Part shown: positions 24,602 through 35,809 of the stretch, in pieces | How positions within the stretch are numbered: the first letter of the stretch is position 1 | Layout: each line of letters starts with the position of its first letter | Assembly (NCBI GenBank): GCA_023898685.1 | Contig: CP060234.1 | Location: 3,247,688-3,311,687, forward strand | Source: Phycisphaeraceae bacterium | Lineage (GTDB): Bacteria; Planctomycetota; Phycisphaerae; Phycisphaerales; UBA1924 | Length of the DNA: 64,000 nucleotides | Direction: 5' to 3' | Position numbers and translations under genes: made by a program | Notes under the pieces: model-generated | Database searches by the model: none | What the model saw: the letters and a program-made list of their open reading frames with translations, nothing else | What the model was told of the DNA's origin: nothing

Positions 24602-26494
24602 TCAATCGCCCCGCGATCGCGCCGCCTTCAGCGTGATCGGCAGGGTCATCTCCTTGCCGTCCCGCACGATCACGATGTCGATCGTCTCACCCGGCTCGTG
24701 GCTGGCGAGCATGGCCATCCAGTCTCCGACCGTCGCGACCTTCTCGCCGTTCCAGACGATGATCCGATCGCCCTCCTGCAGGCCCGCGTCGGCGGCACTC
24801 GTGCCCGGGAACACCCGTGCGATCGGGACACCATCGGTGCCCGAGTAATCGGCGGGCGCGATACCGACGCGGATCTTCATCGAGCCACGCCCGCCCATGC
24901 GCTGACGCCGCCCGCCCCGGTCCTCCTCCTGGTTGGTCTTCACGAACGTCAGCGGGCCCTCGTTGACCGCCTCGGCCAGCGCCACGTTCGCGCACAGGTG
25001 GGCGACCTTGGCCCCGCCTTCGTAGTTGATCGTGTCAGGGGTGTCGTCCGGGGTGTGGTATTGGTCGGTGAGCCCCGTGAAGAAGAACAGGTTTGGCACG
25101 CCCTTGCGGTCGAAGCTCGCGTGATCGCTCCGCCCCGATCCCACCGAGACGTCCGTCTGCACCTCGATCCCAGACTTCGCGAAGATTGGGCTGACAAGCT
25201 CGGCAAGTTCTTCCGCCGACGCTGTGCCACCCACTTCGAGATGACCTCGCAGGCTGCCGATCATGTCCATGTTCAGCATCAGCGACTGCTTGTCGAGCGG
25301 CACGGCGGGGTGCTCGACGAAGTGCTGCGAGCCGAGCAGGCCCGACTCCTCGGCGCTGAACGAGAGGAAGAGCACCGACCGGACCGGGCCGTCGATCTCC
25401 TTCCATGCGTCCGAGAGCGTCTTGGCGACCGTGAGCATGCCGGCCGAGCCCGAGGCGTTGTCGTCCGCCCCCGGGTGCATCTGGCCGGTGAAGCGCGTGC
25501 CGAACGTCGCCATCCCGAGATGGTCGTAGTGGGCCCCGATGACGATGTACTGATCCGCGAGGTCGCCCTTGCCCGGGAGGATCGCCCCGAGGTTGTTGGT
25601 CATGGTCGGCTCGCGCTTGATCTCGCTGTCGATCGACGCTCTTACGCCCTGGAGGTCGACGATCGCGCTCCCCTCGTTCGCCAGCGCCACCAGGTCGGCC
25701 AGCGTGCGGTGCTCCGGGTCGCCCGCCCGGATCATCAGGTCGGCCACCTCGGGCGTGACGTGCACCACCGGGATATCGACGGGCTGGCCTTGCTCCGAGG
25801 TCGCCACCGATTCGAGCTCGTTCGCGTGCGCGTCCTTCGCGCCGGGGGGCGTCACCATGATGATCGCCCCCGCCCCGCGGCTCGCGGCCGCGCGGTACTT
25901 GCCGCCCAGCGTCGCCGCGTACGACCAGCCATCGTTCCTCCACCGGCTGCCGCCCTCGTCGTTCATCGGCTCGTACCGCAGCACGATCACGGCCTTGCCC
26001 GAGAGGTCCGTGTCGGCGGGGTAGCCCTCGTACTGGTTGGGGCCCATCGGGATCGAGTAGCCCACGAAAGTCACCGGCAGATCGACCTTGCCCGACCCGC
26101 CGTACGCTAGGGCGTTGAACTCCGCGCCGCTCACGAGCTTCTTCGTCTCTCCCTTCATCGAGAGCGACATCGACTGGCCCTCCAGTTCGGCCTTGGACCC
26201 GACTGAGAAGGGCTGGCGGTACGACGTCCCGTTGTCGAAGGCGGGCTTGAGCCCGATGTGCCTGAACTGCCAGGTGATGTAGTCGGCCGCACGGTCGATG
26301 CCTGGCGTGCCCGGGAGCCGCCCCTCCATGTACTCGCTGGCGAGCACGTGCAGGTGCTCAGAGAACTCGGCGTCCTCCTGCTCGGTCACCGTGCCCAGCC
26401 CGTCGGTACGGAGGTCGGCAGAGGCGCAGGCCAGGGGGCCGGCGAAGAGGTACGGGATCGCGAGCAGGGCGGCTTTGAGCGAGGTGTGCTTCAT
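24602..26494 (-). CDS. Secreted M28-family zinc peptidase with PA insert and C-terminal PDZ
   Basis: A 630-aa exported peptidase. An N-terminal signal (LKAALLAIPYLFAGPLACAS) is followed by a PA-like insert (about residues 140-270) and an M28 catalytic domain. Zinc ligands and catalytic residues are visible: His322 and Asp324 (GAHYDHLG), Asp344 (HPGADDNASGS), Glu382-Glu383 (SAEESGLLGS), Asp410 (LNMDMIG) and a late His in DQYHTPDDTPD. A PDZ domain closes the protein (about 540-625: VFPGTSAADAGLQEGDRIIV). M28 enzymes of this layout are usually aminopeptidases. The start at 26494 gives a clean signal peptide; the upstream open frame is a shadow over gcvP. It is divergent from gcvP. Confidence 0.93.
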   Translation of the reverse strand: MKHTSLKAALLAIPYLFAGPLACASADLRTDGLGTVTEQEDAEFSEHLHVLASEYMEGRLPGTPGIDRAADYITWQFRHIGLKPAFDNGTSYRQPFSVGSKAELEGQSMSLSMKGETKKLVSGAEFNALAYGGSGKVDLPVTFVGYSIPMGPNQYEGYPADTDLSGKAVIVLRYEPMNDEGGSRWRNDGWSYAATLGGKYRAAASRGAGAIIMVTPPGAKDAHANELESVATSEQGQPVDIPVVHVTPEVADLMIRAGDPEHRTLADLVALANEGSAIVDLQGVRASIDSEIKREPTMTNNLGAILPGKGDLADQYIVIGAHYDHLGMATFGTRFTGQMHPGADDNASGSAGMLTVAKTLSDAWKEIDGPVRSVLFLSFSAEESGLLGSQHFVEHPAVPLDKQSLMLNMDMIGSLRGHLEVGGTASAEELAELVSPIFAKSGIEVQTDVSVGSGRSDHASFDRKGVPNLFFFTGLTDQYHTPDDTPDTINYEGGAKVAHLCANVALAEAVNEGPLTFVKTNQEEDRGGRRQRMGGRGSMKIRVGIAPADYSGTDGVPIARVFPGTSAADAGLQEGDRIIVWNGEKVATVGDWMAMLASHEPGETIDIVIVRDGKEMTLPITLKAARSRGD

Positions 26495-26584
26495 TGTTGT
26501 TTCCCGGATGAGTTCCAAAGAGTGTACTCGCTGCCGGGCAGGCTGCGCTGATTCTCGGGGCCACCCGCATACCCTTGGGAGGCC

Positions 26585-26604
26585 GCCCCGGACGTGTCCG
26601 GGGC
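26585..26604. promoter_or_regulatory. Near-perfect hairpin in gcvP leader region
   Basis: GCCCCGGAC (26585-26593), 2-nt centre, GTCCGGGGC (26596-26604) lies 30 nt before the gcvP start, in the 140-nt divergent gap. It could be an operator or a leader stem-loop. There is no T-tract, and I found no glycine riboswitch core around it. Confidence 0.35.
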
Positions 26605-26634
26605 CCGACCAGGAACAGCACACCGGGAGGGGCG

Positions 26635-29625
<2,991 letters not shown>

Positions 29626-29635
29626 GGGCGAGTTT

Positions 29636-29756
29636 CAACGCGAAGAAAAGAGGCGCAGCGCTGGGGCGCGAAGAACGCGGAGTCGCAGACCGGCGCGTTT
29701 CGCGACAACCGAACTGAAGCCGGCTCCACCCCGCGCCTCAGCGCCCTCTCTCCTTC
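29636..29756. repeat. Degenerate GCGAAGA/GGCGCAG-rich intergenic sequence
   Basis: The gap between gcvP and the sulfotransferase has purine-rich repeats on its left (ACGCGAAGAAAAGAGGCGCA, GGGGCGCGAAGAACGCGGAG). On its right, the reverse-complement style CCGCGCCTCAGCGCCCTCTC follows. It resembles the degenerate dyad repeats found between genes in many bacteria. It lies between convergent gene ends and has no clear terminator stem. Confidence 0.4.
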
Positions 29757-31226
29757 TCAATACCCCTCGAGAATCTCCAGCATCGGCCCCAGGTGCTTCT
29801 GATACCGCTTCCACCGCTTCCGGCTCGAGGTGTAGATCGGCTTTCGCACCTGGTCGACGCTCGCGGTCTGCACGCCGGCCGTCTGCTTGTGGTGGGCCAG
29901 GCAGTGCTCATCGAACGGCACACCGACGTGCGACAGCATCGCCTCAACGTTCGGCCTGGGATCGCTCGTCAGTTGCTCGTAGTTGTCTTCCAGAATGTCC
30001 GGTCCGAGCACCTCGTCCCAGTATTCCATCAGCTGGCGATACTGCACGTACCGCTTCGCGGCCGTGGTGATCCGCCTCGACCACGGCTGGAGGCCGCCGA
30101 AGTTCTGGAAGAAGTACGACAGGCAGGTGTCTCGCGCGTCGCGTGTGCAGTGGATGATCGACGCCCCGGGCAACGCCTTCAGGATGGCGGGGACGAAGAA
30201 GTAGTTCTCCGGCATCTTGTCCACGACACGGGAGACCTTGTCGAACTTCGCCATGCCCATCCGGTCGAGATAGCCCTCGGCGACCCGCCGGACGGCGTCC
30301 GCGGTCATGTCGACGGCGACCCGGTCGCGCATCAGCGTCGTCATCGCGTTCGACTCGCCCACCGAGGCCACCCGCGGGTGGGCCGCCAGAATCCGCTCGG
30401 TCAGGGTCGTGCCCGAACGCGGCATCCCGATCACGAAGACCGGCTTCCTGCTCGTCTCTCCGGATTCCGGGATCTCGTCGATGACCTCCTTGGGCCAGGC
30501 TTTCCGGAAGCTCTCGATCGGAAGGACCTCCTTGTCGTCAAGCATCGCGTTCGCTCGGGCGATCGCGTCAAACGCGAGGTCATATTCGCCCATCGCGTCG
30601 TAGGTCAGCCCGAGCGTGTGCAGCCCGTCCCGCCTCATCTCCGAGGGCAGGCCGGGCTGGTCGAGCAGGCGGTTCGACTCCTCCACCGACTCCGCGAACC
30701 TCCTGAATTGACGCAAGAGCTCCGAGCGCATGACCGAGATCTCGGGCGACCACACGCCGTCGGCGATGGCCCCGTCGAGCAACGCGAGCGCGGCGTCGGA
30801 CTTGTCCAGAGACCGCAGGGCCCACGCCTTGAAGCGGAGAGCCTTGGGCTGCTTCGGGTCCAGCGCCAGGACGTCATCCACGACGCGCACGGCGCCCTTC
30901 AGATCTCCGAGTTCGCGGAGCACGCCGGCCAGGCCGAGCACCGTGTCGGCGTCGCGTACGCCGAGTTCCATCGCCCGACGCAGGTGGCGGCGTGCCTTGT
31001 CGGTTCGCTGCAAGTTCGCGTAGCCGAGCCCGAGCATCTTGTGGAGTATCGGGTCGCGCCGGTCGTGCGGGAGCGCGATCTCCAGCATAGAGACCGCCAT
31101 CTGGAACTGGCCGGATTCCAGCAGCGGGGCCGCCCGCTGCTTCATCTGGTGCACCTTGATCTGCCCGGGCGTCGGCGTTGCGGGCATGTCCGGTCGATTG
31201 CGTCGTCGCGGATTCGGCCTCGCCAT
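29757..31226 (-). CDS. TPR-sulfotransferase, tandem paralogue A
   Basis: 489 aa from the ATG at 31226 (an ATG at 31187 is also possible and matches the paralogue's length better). The N-terminal half is TPR-like helices (about residues 25-230). The C-terminal half is a sulfotransferase domain. The PAPS 5'-phosphosulfate loop is VFVIGMPRSGTTLTERILA (about 263-281), and the 3'-phosphate binding segment is RVVDKMPENYFF followed by IIHCTRDARDTCLSYFFQNF. The family transfers sulfate from PAPS to tyrosine, polysaccharide or other acceptors; the acceptor here is unknown. No signal peptide or membrane segment is seen. It is followed upstream by a close paralogue, so the pair arose by duplication. Confidence 0.88.
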   Translation of the reverse strand: MARPNPRRRNRPDMPATPTPGQIKVHQMKQRAAPLLESGQFQMAVSMLEIALPHDRRDPILHKMLGLGYANLQRTDKARRHLRRAMELGVRDADTVLGLAGVLRELGDLKGAVRVVDDVLALDPKQPKALRFKAWALRSLDKSDAALALLDGAIADGVWSPEISVMRSELLRQFRRFAESVEESNRLLDQPGLPSEMRRDGLHTLGLTYDAMGEYDLAFDAIARANAMLDDKEVLPIESFRKAWPKEVIDEIPESGETSRKPVFVIGMPRSGTTLTERILAAHPRVASVGESNAMTTLMRDRVAVDMTADAVRRVAEGYLDRMGMAKFDKVSRVVDKMPENYFFVPAILKALPGASIIHCTRDARDTCLSYFFQNFGGLQPWSRRITTAAKRYVQYRQLMEYWDEVLGPDILEDNYEQLTSDPRPNVEAMLSHVGVPFDEHCLAHHKQTAGVQTASVDQVRKPIYTSSRKRWKRYQKHLGPMLEILEGY

Positions 31227-31272
31227 GCCACAGGGTACACGCGTATCCTCGCTGCATCGAGCGGAGAGACGC

Positions 31273-32718
31273 TCAATACCCCTCGAGAATCTCCAGCATC
31301 GGGCCGAGGTGCTTCTCGTACCGCTTCCACCGCTCCTGGCTCGACGTGTAGATCGGCTTGCGCACCTGGTCGACGCTCGCCGTCTGCACGTTGGCCTTCT
31401 GCTTGTGGTGGGCCATGCACGCCTCGTCGAACGGCATCCCGACGTGCGAGAGCAGATTTTCCACGTTCGGCCGCGGGTCACTCGTCAGTCGCTCATAGCA
31501 GCTGTCGAGGATCGGCTTGTCGACCGTTTGCCGCCAATGGTCCATGATCTGGCGGTAGAACGCGTACTGCTTCGCGCACGACTCGAGGCGGGCGGTCCAG
31601 CCCAGCCGCGTGCCGAAGTTCTGGAAGAAGCACGACAGGCAGGTGTCCCTCGCGTCGCGGACACAGTGAATGATCGAGGCGTTGGGCAGCGACCTGGAGA
31701 TCACCGCGACGTAGTAGTAATTCTCCGGCATCTTGTCGACGATGCGGGCGAACTTCCCGGCTCGTGACGGGGCCGTCTTCTCGAGGTAGACGCCCGCCAC
31801 CTTCTTGAGGAAATCCGCGTCGAGGTGGGTGGGCAGCTTGTCGTGCAGCATGAGCGTGAGCGCGTTCGATTCGCCGACCGTTCCGATCCGCGGATGGGAC
31901 GCGAGGATCTGCTCGGTCAGCGTCGTCCCCGAGCGGGGCATGCCGACGACGAAGACGGGGCGGTCGCTCGCGTCGCCCACCGCCGGGATCTGGGTGATCG
32001 CCTCGGCCGACCAGATCTCCCTGAATTCATCGATCGGGATCACGCCCTTGGGCTCCGGGAGCATCGCGTTCGCCCGGCTGAACGCGTCGAAGGCCGCGTC
32101 GTAGTCCTTCATCGCGTCGAGGGTGTGGCCCCGCTCGTAGAGGGCGTCGCGGCGGTTGTGGTCGGGGCAGCGTGGGTCGGCGAGCAATTCGTCGATGATG
32201 CCCAGCCCGTCCTCCAGCCGCTTGAACTTGCGGTGGATCTCGGCGCGCATGATCGCCAGCTCGGCGTGCCAGACGCCGGCGTCGCGCGCCCTGTTCAGCA
32301 GGTCGAGCGCCGCCTCGGCGTCACCCATCGAGCGCAGCATCCGGGCCTTGAAATTCAGGGCCCGCGTCTCACCGGGCGAGGAATCCAGCACCTTGTCGAT
32401 CAGCCGCAGCGAGCCGCGCGTGTCGCCCGTGTCGCGGAGGATGCCGGCCAGACAGGTCATAGTCTCGGCATCGGTGACGCCGAGTTCGACGGCTCGCCTG
32501 AGGTGAATCCCGGCCTTGGTGGTGTTCTGCACGTTCGAATAGGCGAACCCGAGCATCTTGTGCACGATGCCGTCGCGCCGGTCGAGGGGCAGCACCTCTT
32601 CGAGCAACGCGATCGCGAGGTCGAACTGCCCGCCGTCCAGCAAAGGGGCGGCGCGGAGCTTGATCTGGTGCACCTTGATCTGCGCCGGTGTCGGTGTTGA
32701 TGGCAGTTGGCCGGCCAC
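31273..32718 (-). CDS. TPR-sulfotransferase, tandem paralogue B
   Basis: 481 aa, paralogous to the gene just downstream over its whole length: both start with a TPTP(A/G)QIKVHQ segment and end in KHLGPMLEILEGY. The sulfotransferase motif is VFVVGMPRSGTTLTEQILAS (about residue 253 on), with VDKMPENYYYVAVI and RDARDTCLSCFFQNFG. The last 60 codons are nearly identical at DNA level to paralogue A, while the middles differ more, suggesting recent conversion or strong constraint at the C-terminus. Only 46 nt separate the two genes. Substrate unknown. Confidence 0.88.
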   Translation of the reverse strand: MAGQLPSTPTPAQIKVHQIKLRAAPLLDGGQFDLAIALLEEVLPLDRRDGIVHKMLGFAYSNVQNTTKAGIHLRRAVELGVTDAETMTCLAGILRDTGDTRGSLRLIDKVLDSSPGETRALNFKARMLRSMGDAEAALDLLNRARDAGVWHAELAIMRAEIHRKFKRLEDGLGIIDELLADPRCPDHNRRDALYERGHTLDAMKDYDAAFDAFSRANAMLPEPKGVIPIDEFREIWSAEAITQIPAVGDASDRPVFVVGMPRSGTTLTEQILASHPRIGTVGESNALTLMLHDKLPTHLDADFLKKVAGVYLEKTAPSRAGKFARIVDKMPENYYYVAVISRSLPNASIIHCVRDARDTCLSCFFQNFGTRLGWTARLESCAKQYAFYRQIMDHWRQTVDKPILDSCYERLTSDPRPNVENLLSHVGMPFDEACMAHHKQKANVQTASVDQVRKPIYTSSQERWKRYEKHLGPMLEILEGY

Positions 32719-32808
32719 GTCGTCCCTCCGCGAATGGTCACGGACAGGATAGACCCCAGCCGCCCGGGAGTCGGCGATTGGACGTGGATCGTCGAACGGG
32801 CGATTCGA

Positions 32809-33756
32809 TCAGGGCGCGGCCTTGACGTCGACGGCCGACTCGATCTGCGCGTTGGCGAACTCGGGGGTCGCGCCCAGCGAGACGTATCGCCGCCCGTTCT
32901 TGGTCCCGACACGCTGGTAGCGTGAGGGCCACCAGGGGTAGCCACCGATCTGGCGGTGGACGTAGTCCGGGGCGTTGATGAACAGCGAGCCGCGGATCTC
33001 GCGGAACGTCGCGGCCTCACCCCCGTTGTCGACCCACTGCTCGGGCTCGACGGTGGTGATGAGCAGGTCGGTGACGTCCTGCACCTTCTCGTCGTGGGTG
33101 CGACGGGTGATGTCCGAGCCATTGTCCTGGAACGGGCTCTGGCTGCCCCCGCCGCCGCCCTGCTGGCCGCCGAGCTGGAAGACGGTGTTGAGATCGAAAT
33201 CGGGCGCGTTGTCGTAGTCGGGCACATCCATCAGCAGGTCGGCGATGTCGTACATCTCGACCCGGCGGTGCTTGTTCAGCCGTTCCTTCGGGCCGAACTC
33301 GAATGAGCCGTAGTTGGTGAACTGCCACGTCGAGGCGTCGAGCGTCGAATCGGGATTGAGCTTCTCGAGCACCATCTCGAGGAACTGCAACGCCGTGACG
33401 TTCTTGGCGTTGAGCGTGACCAGCGTCTCCTTGTCGAGGCCGACCGGGTTGCGGTCATCCATCCACAACGGCGTGAGATCCGCCTGGGTCACGTCGGCGA
33501 TGAAACGCACCACGTCCTCGAGGCGGTGGTCCTTGAGTTCCACAGTGATCGGCTTCATCATCCGGGCGAGTGTTTCCCGCTTCATCGCGATCGTCTGGGC
33601 GTCATCCTCCCCGAATTGGGCGGATGCCGTGGGCGTCGCGATCGCCACCCCGGCGGCGAGGAGTGTGAGCGGCGCCACCGCTCCGGCGAGCGAGAGCAGA
33701 GCGATCCCGATCGTCCTTGCGCGGTTGCTCATTCGGTTGTCCAAGCGGCCGGCCAT
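32809..33756 (-). CDS. Exported STN-domain protein of unknown function
   Basis: 315 aa with an N-terminal signal (hydrophobic core about residues 16-45, cut likely after TPTASA). Residues about 55-125 (MKPITVELKDHRLEDVVRFI, then TLNAKNVTALQFLEMVLEKL) look like the short STN domain found at the N-terminus of secretins and TonB receptors, but no secretin barrel follows. The middle has a Gly-rich loop (GGQQGGGGGSQ). GGAGG with 6-nt spacing supports the ATG at 33756. It stands alone on the - strand next to a tRNA gene. A role at the cell envelope is an inference from the domain. Confidence 0.75.
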   Translation of the reverse strand: MAGRLDNRMSNRARTIGIALLSLAGAVAPLTLLAAGVAIATPTASAQFGEDDAQTIAMKRETLARMMKPITVELKDHRLEDVVRFIADVTQADLTPLWMDDRNPVGLDKETLVTLNAKNVTALQFLEMVLEKLNPDSTLDASTWQFTNYGSFEFGPKERLNKHRRVEMYDIADLLMDVPDYDNAPDFDLNTVFQLGGQQGGGGGSQSPFQDNGSDITRRTHDEKVQDVTDLLITTVEPEQWVDNGGEAATFREIRGSLFINAPDYVHRQIGGYPWWPSRYQRVGTKNGRRYVSLGATPEFANAQIESAVDVKAAP

Positions 33757-33893
33757 GCGGAACCTCCGTGTCGGGCTCGGGTTGAGGGCCCTCGCCACAG
33801 TCTACGAAGATCTACCGGGATCTGATCGGAAAGTTGCCGGTCGCGCTTGAACTTCCGGGGATGACCCGATCAAAGCCCGCCCGAACCGGAGAA

Positions 33894-33966
33894 AGCCACC
33901 TGCCGGACTCGAACCGGCGACCTAAGCTTTACGAAAGCTTCGCTCTACCAACTGAGCTAAGGTGGC
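33894..33966 (-). tRNA. tRNA-Thr (anticodon CGU)
   Basis: A full cloverleaf reads on the - strand: acceptor GCCACCT/AGGTGGC, D arm GCTC-AGTTGGTA-GAGC, anticodon stem AAGCT/AGCTT with loop TTCGTAA, T arm GCCGG-TTCGAGT-CCGGC. The anticodon CGT in DNA decodes ACG (Thr). The 3' CCA is not encoded. The gene lies between hflX and the STN-domain gene, both on the same strand. Confidence 0.97.
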
Positions 33967-34045
33967 CTCGCGACCGGGACGGGCCCGACCGTGGACGCAG
34001 AGACCATTTTCCCGCCGCCCGGGCGGTTGTCCACCCCTCGGGAGC

Positions 34046-35500
34046 CTACACCTCGGATTCTCGCCAGCCGGGCCCGCTCGTCCGCACCGGCTGCCCCGCG
34101 ATCTCCATCTGGGCGCCGGCCGATCGGAGCCGCTCGATCTGCTTTGACCCGATCTCGACGGTCAGCGTAACCCGGTCCGCGGCGTATGCCCGGTCGAGCA
34201 CTCGGCCGCGGTTCTCGATCGTGTGGACCGTCCGGGCGTCCCGCAGCGGGACGGTAATCTCCAGGCGGCGGACCTCGCCCATCGCCGACCGGCGGACCCG
34301 CTCGACCAGGGTGTCGTGCCCGATTCTCAGCCGGCCCTGGGCATCCGGGAGGGCGCAGACCGGGATCGAGCCGGGGGCCTTGGTCGACCAGATCAGGACC
34401 TCGTGGTTGTCCGCCAGCCGGTCGGCCTTGTTGAGCAGGACGGTCCGCTCAGGCGGCGTCCAGGGCTTCAGCTTGGTTCCGGATCGCTCGGCAATGGTCG
34501 CGGCCTTCAACTCGGCCTGCCGGGCGTCCTCGAACAGCTCGTCGAGCACGGTGTTGACTGTCTCGAAGTGCAACTCGGCCGCGGGGTCGGAGATGTCAAC
34601 AAGAATCAGCAGCAGGTCGGCGTGGGTCGCCTCCTCGAGCGTGGCGCGGAACGAGGCGACGAGGTGGTGGGGGAGATCACGCACGAAGCCGACCGTATCT
34701 GAGAGCATCGCGGTGAGCCCGCCGCCCCCGGAGCCGGTCTTGAGGTCCCACTCGCGAGTGCGGGTCATCAGCGTCGCGAAGAGGCGGTCGTCGGCATAGG
34801 CCCCGCCCGCGGTGAGCGTGTTAAAGAGCGTGCTCTTGCCGGCGTTGGTGTAGCCGACGAGGCCGACCGTGAAGTAGTCGAGGTTGCGGGCCCGCACCTG
34901 ACGACGCTTGCGGGCCTGGATCTTTGCCAGTTCATCGCCCAGCAGCTTCTTGCGCCGCTGCACCAGCCGGCGGTCGATCTCGAGCTGCTGCTCGCCCGGG
35001 CCTCGGGTGCCGACCCCGCCGATGCCGCCGGAACCCACGATGCGTTCGAGGTGGTCCCACATCGCCCGCAGGCGGGGGTAGGTGTACTCGAGCTGGGCGA
35101 TCTCGACCTGGAGCTTGGCCTCGTGCGTCGTCGCCCGGCTCGCGAAGATGTCGAGAATGAGCTCCGACCGGTCGAGCACCTTCCGCTCGGTCATCTCCTC
35201 GATCGCGGCGATCTGCTTGGGGCTCAGCTCGTGGTCGAAGATCACGGTCTTCGCGTCGACGAGTTCGCACAGGCCCTTGAGTTCCTCGACCTTGCCGCGG
35301 CCCATGTACGTCCCCGCCTCGGGACGCTCTCGCCGCTGTTCGATCTCGCCGACCACGACCGCACCCGCCTGAGCGGCGAGTTCGCGCAGCTCGCCGAATG
35401 GGTCGGCGGCGTCGTAGCGGTCGCCCGGCAGCCGGACCGCGGCGAGCACGCTGCGCTCGGCGGCAACCTGGATGGACTGGCGTTCACGCGGCGCGGGCAT
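34046..35500 (-). CDS. hflX: Ribosome-associated GTPase HflX
   Basis: HflX splits or rescues stalled 70S ribosomes, notably after heat or antibiotic stress. The 484-aa protein starts MPAPRERQSIQVAAERSVLA. The N-terminal HflX domain (about 10-190) has the signature RPEAGTYMGRGKVEEL, FDHELSPKQIAAIEE and GVGTRGPGEQQLEIDRR. The G domain carries GYTNAGKST at about residues 216-224, DTVGFVRDLPHHL and NKADRL. A C-terminal domain of about 90 residues follows. The ATG at 35500 is the first that gives family similarity; the longer frame to 35734 does not. Confidence 0.95.
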   Translation of the reverse strand: MPAPRERQSIQVAAERSVLAAVRLPGDRYDAADPFGELRELAAQAGAVVVGEIEQRRERPEAGTYMGRGKVEELKGLCELVDAKTVIFDHELSPKQIAAIEEMTERKVLDRSELILDIFASRATTHEAKLQVEIAQLEYTYPRLRAMWDHLERIVGSGGIGGVGTRGPGEQQLEIDRRLVQRRKKLLGDELAKIQARKRRQVRARNLDYFTVGLVGYTNAGKSTLFNTLTAGGAYADDRLFATLMTRTREWDLKTGSGGGGLTAMLSDTVGFVRDLPHHLVASFRATLEEATHADLLLILVDISDPAAELHFETVNTVLDELFEDARQAELKAATIAERSGTKLKPWTPPERTVLLNKADRLADNHEVLIWSTKAPGSIPVCALPDAQGRLRIGHDTLVERVRRSAMGEVRRLEITVPLRDARTVHTIENRGRVLDRAYAADRVTLTVEIGSKQIERLRSAGAQMEIAGQPVRTSGPGWRESEV

Positions 35501-35809
35501 CCACGATGCTATGCCCTGGTCGATCAGGGCTCCGCCGGCTGCGGTGCGATGAGGCGAGACTGCGGCTCCAGCCGTGCTTGTGCGGTGACGGCAGCCGGCG
35601 CGAGCGAAGAAACGGCGCCGCCGCCGCCCCGACGCGCAAGTTGTCGTGCAGCCCCCTGTCAGGAATCTCCGAAGCACCCGACCCACTGACGCCCACACGC
35701 ATCGCGACATGACGCCATCCCAGTGATCGATCACAACCCGGTCCCGGTTCCGGCGTCCTTATGCGCCCGTGGCATCGGACCACACATGTCCTCAAGCAGG
35801 AGACCCAGC
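35501..35809. other. Divergent intergenic region, hflX / PQQ-propeller gene
   Basis: 309 nt with no supported gene. It must contain the promoters of both divergent neighbours, but I see no convincing -35/-10 pair. It contains several GC-rich short dyads and the AGGAGA (35798-35803) that serves the gene at 35810. The in-frame codons before 35810 and beyond 35500 have no family similarity. Confidence 0.5.

Noticed and set aside
26495..26634. Glycine riboswitch before gcvP
   Set aside because: I looked for the tandem or single glycine aptamer core in the 140-nt gap and found only one simple hairpin (26585-26604).
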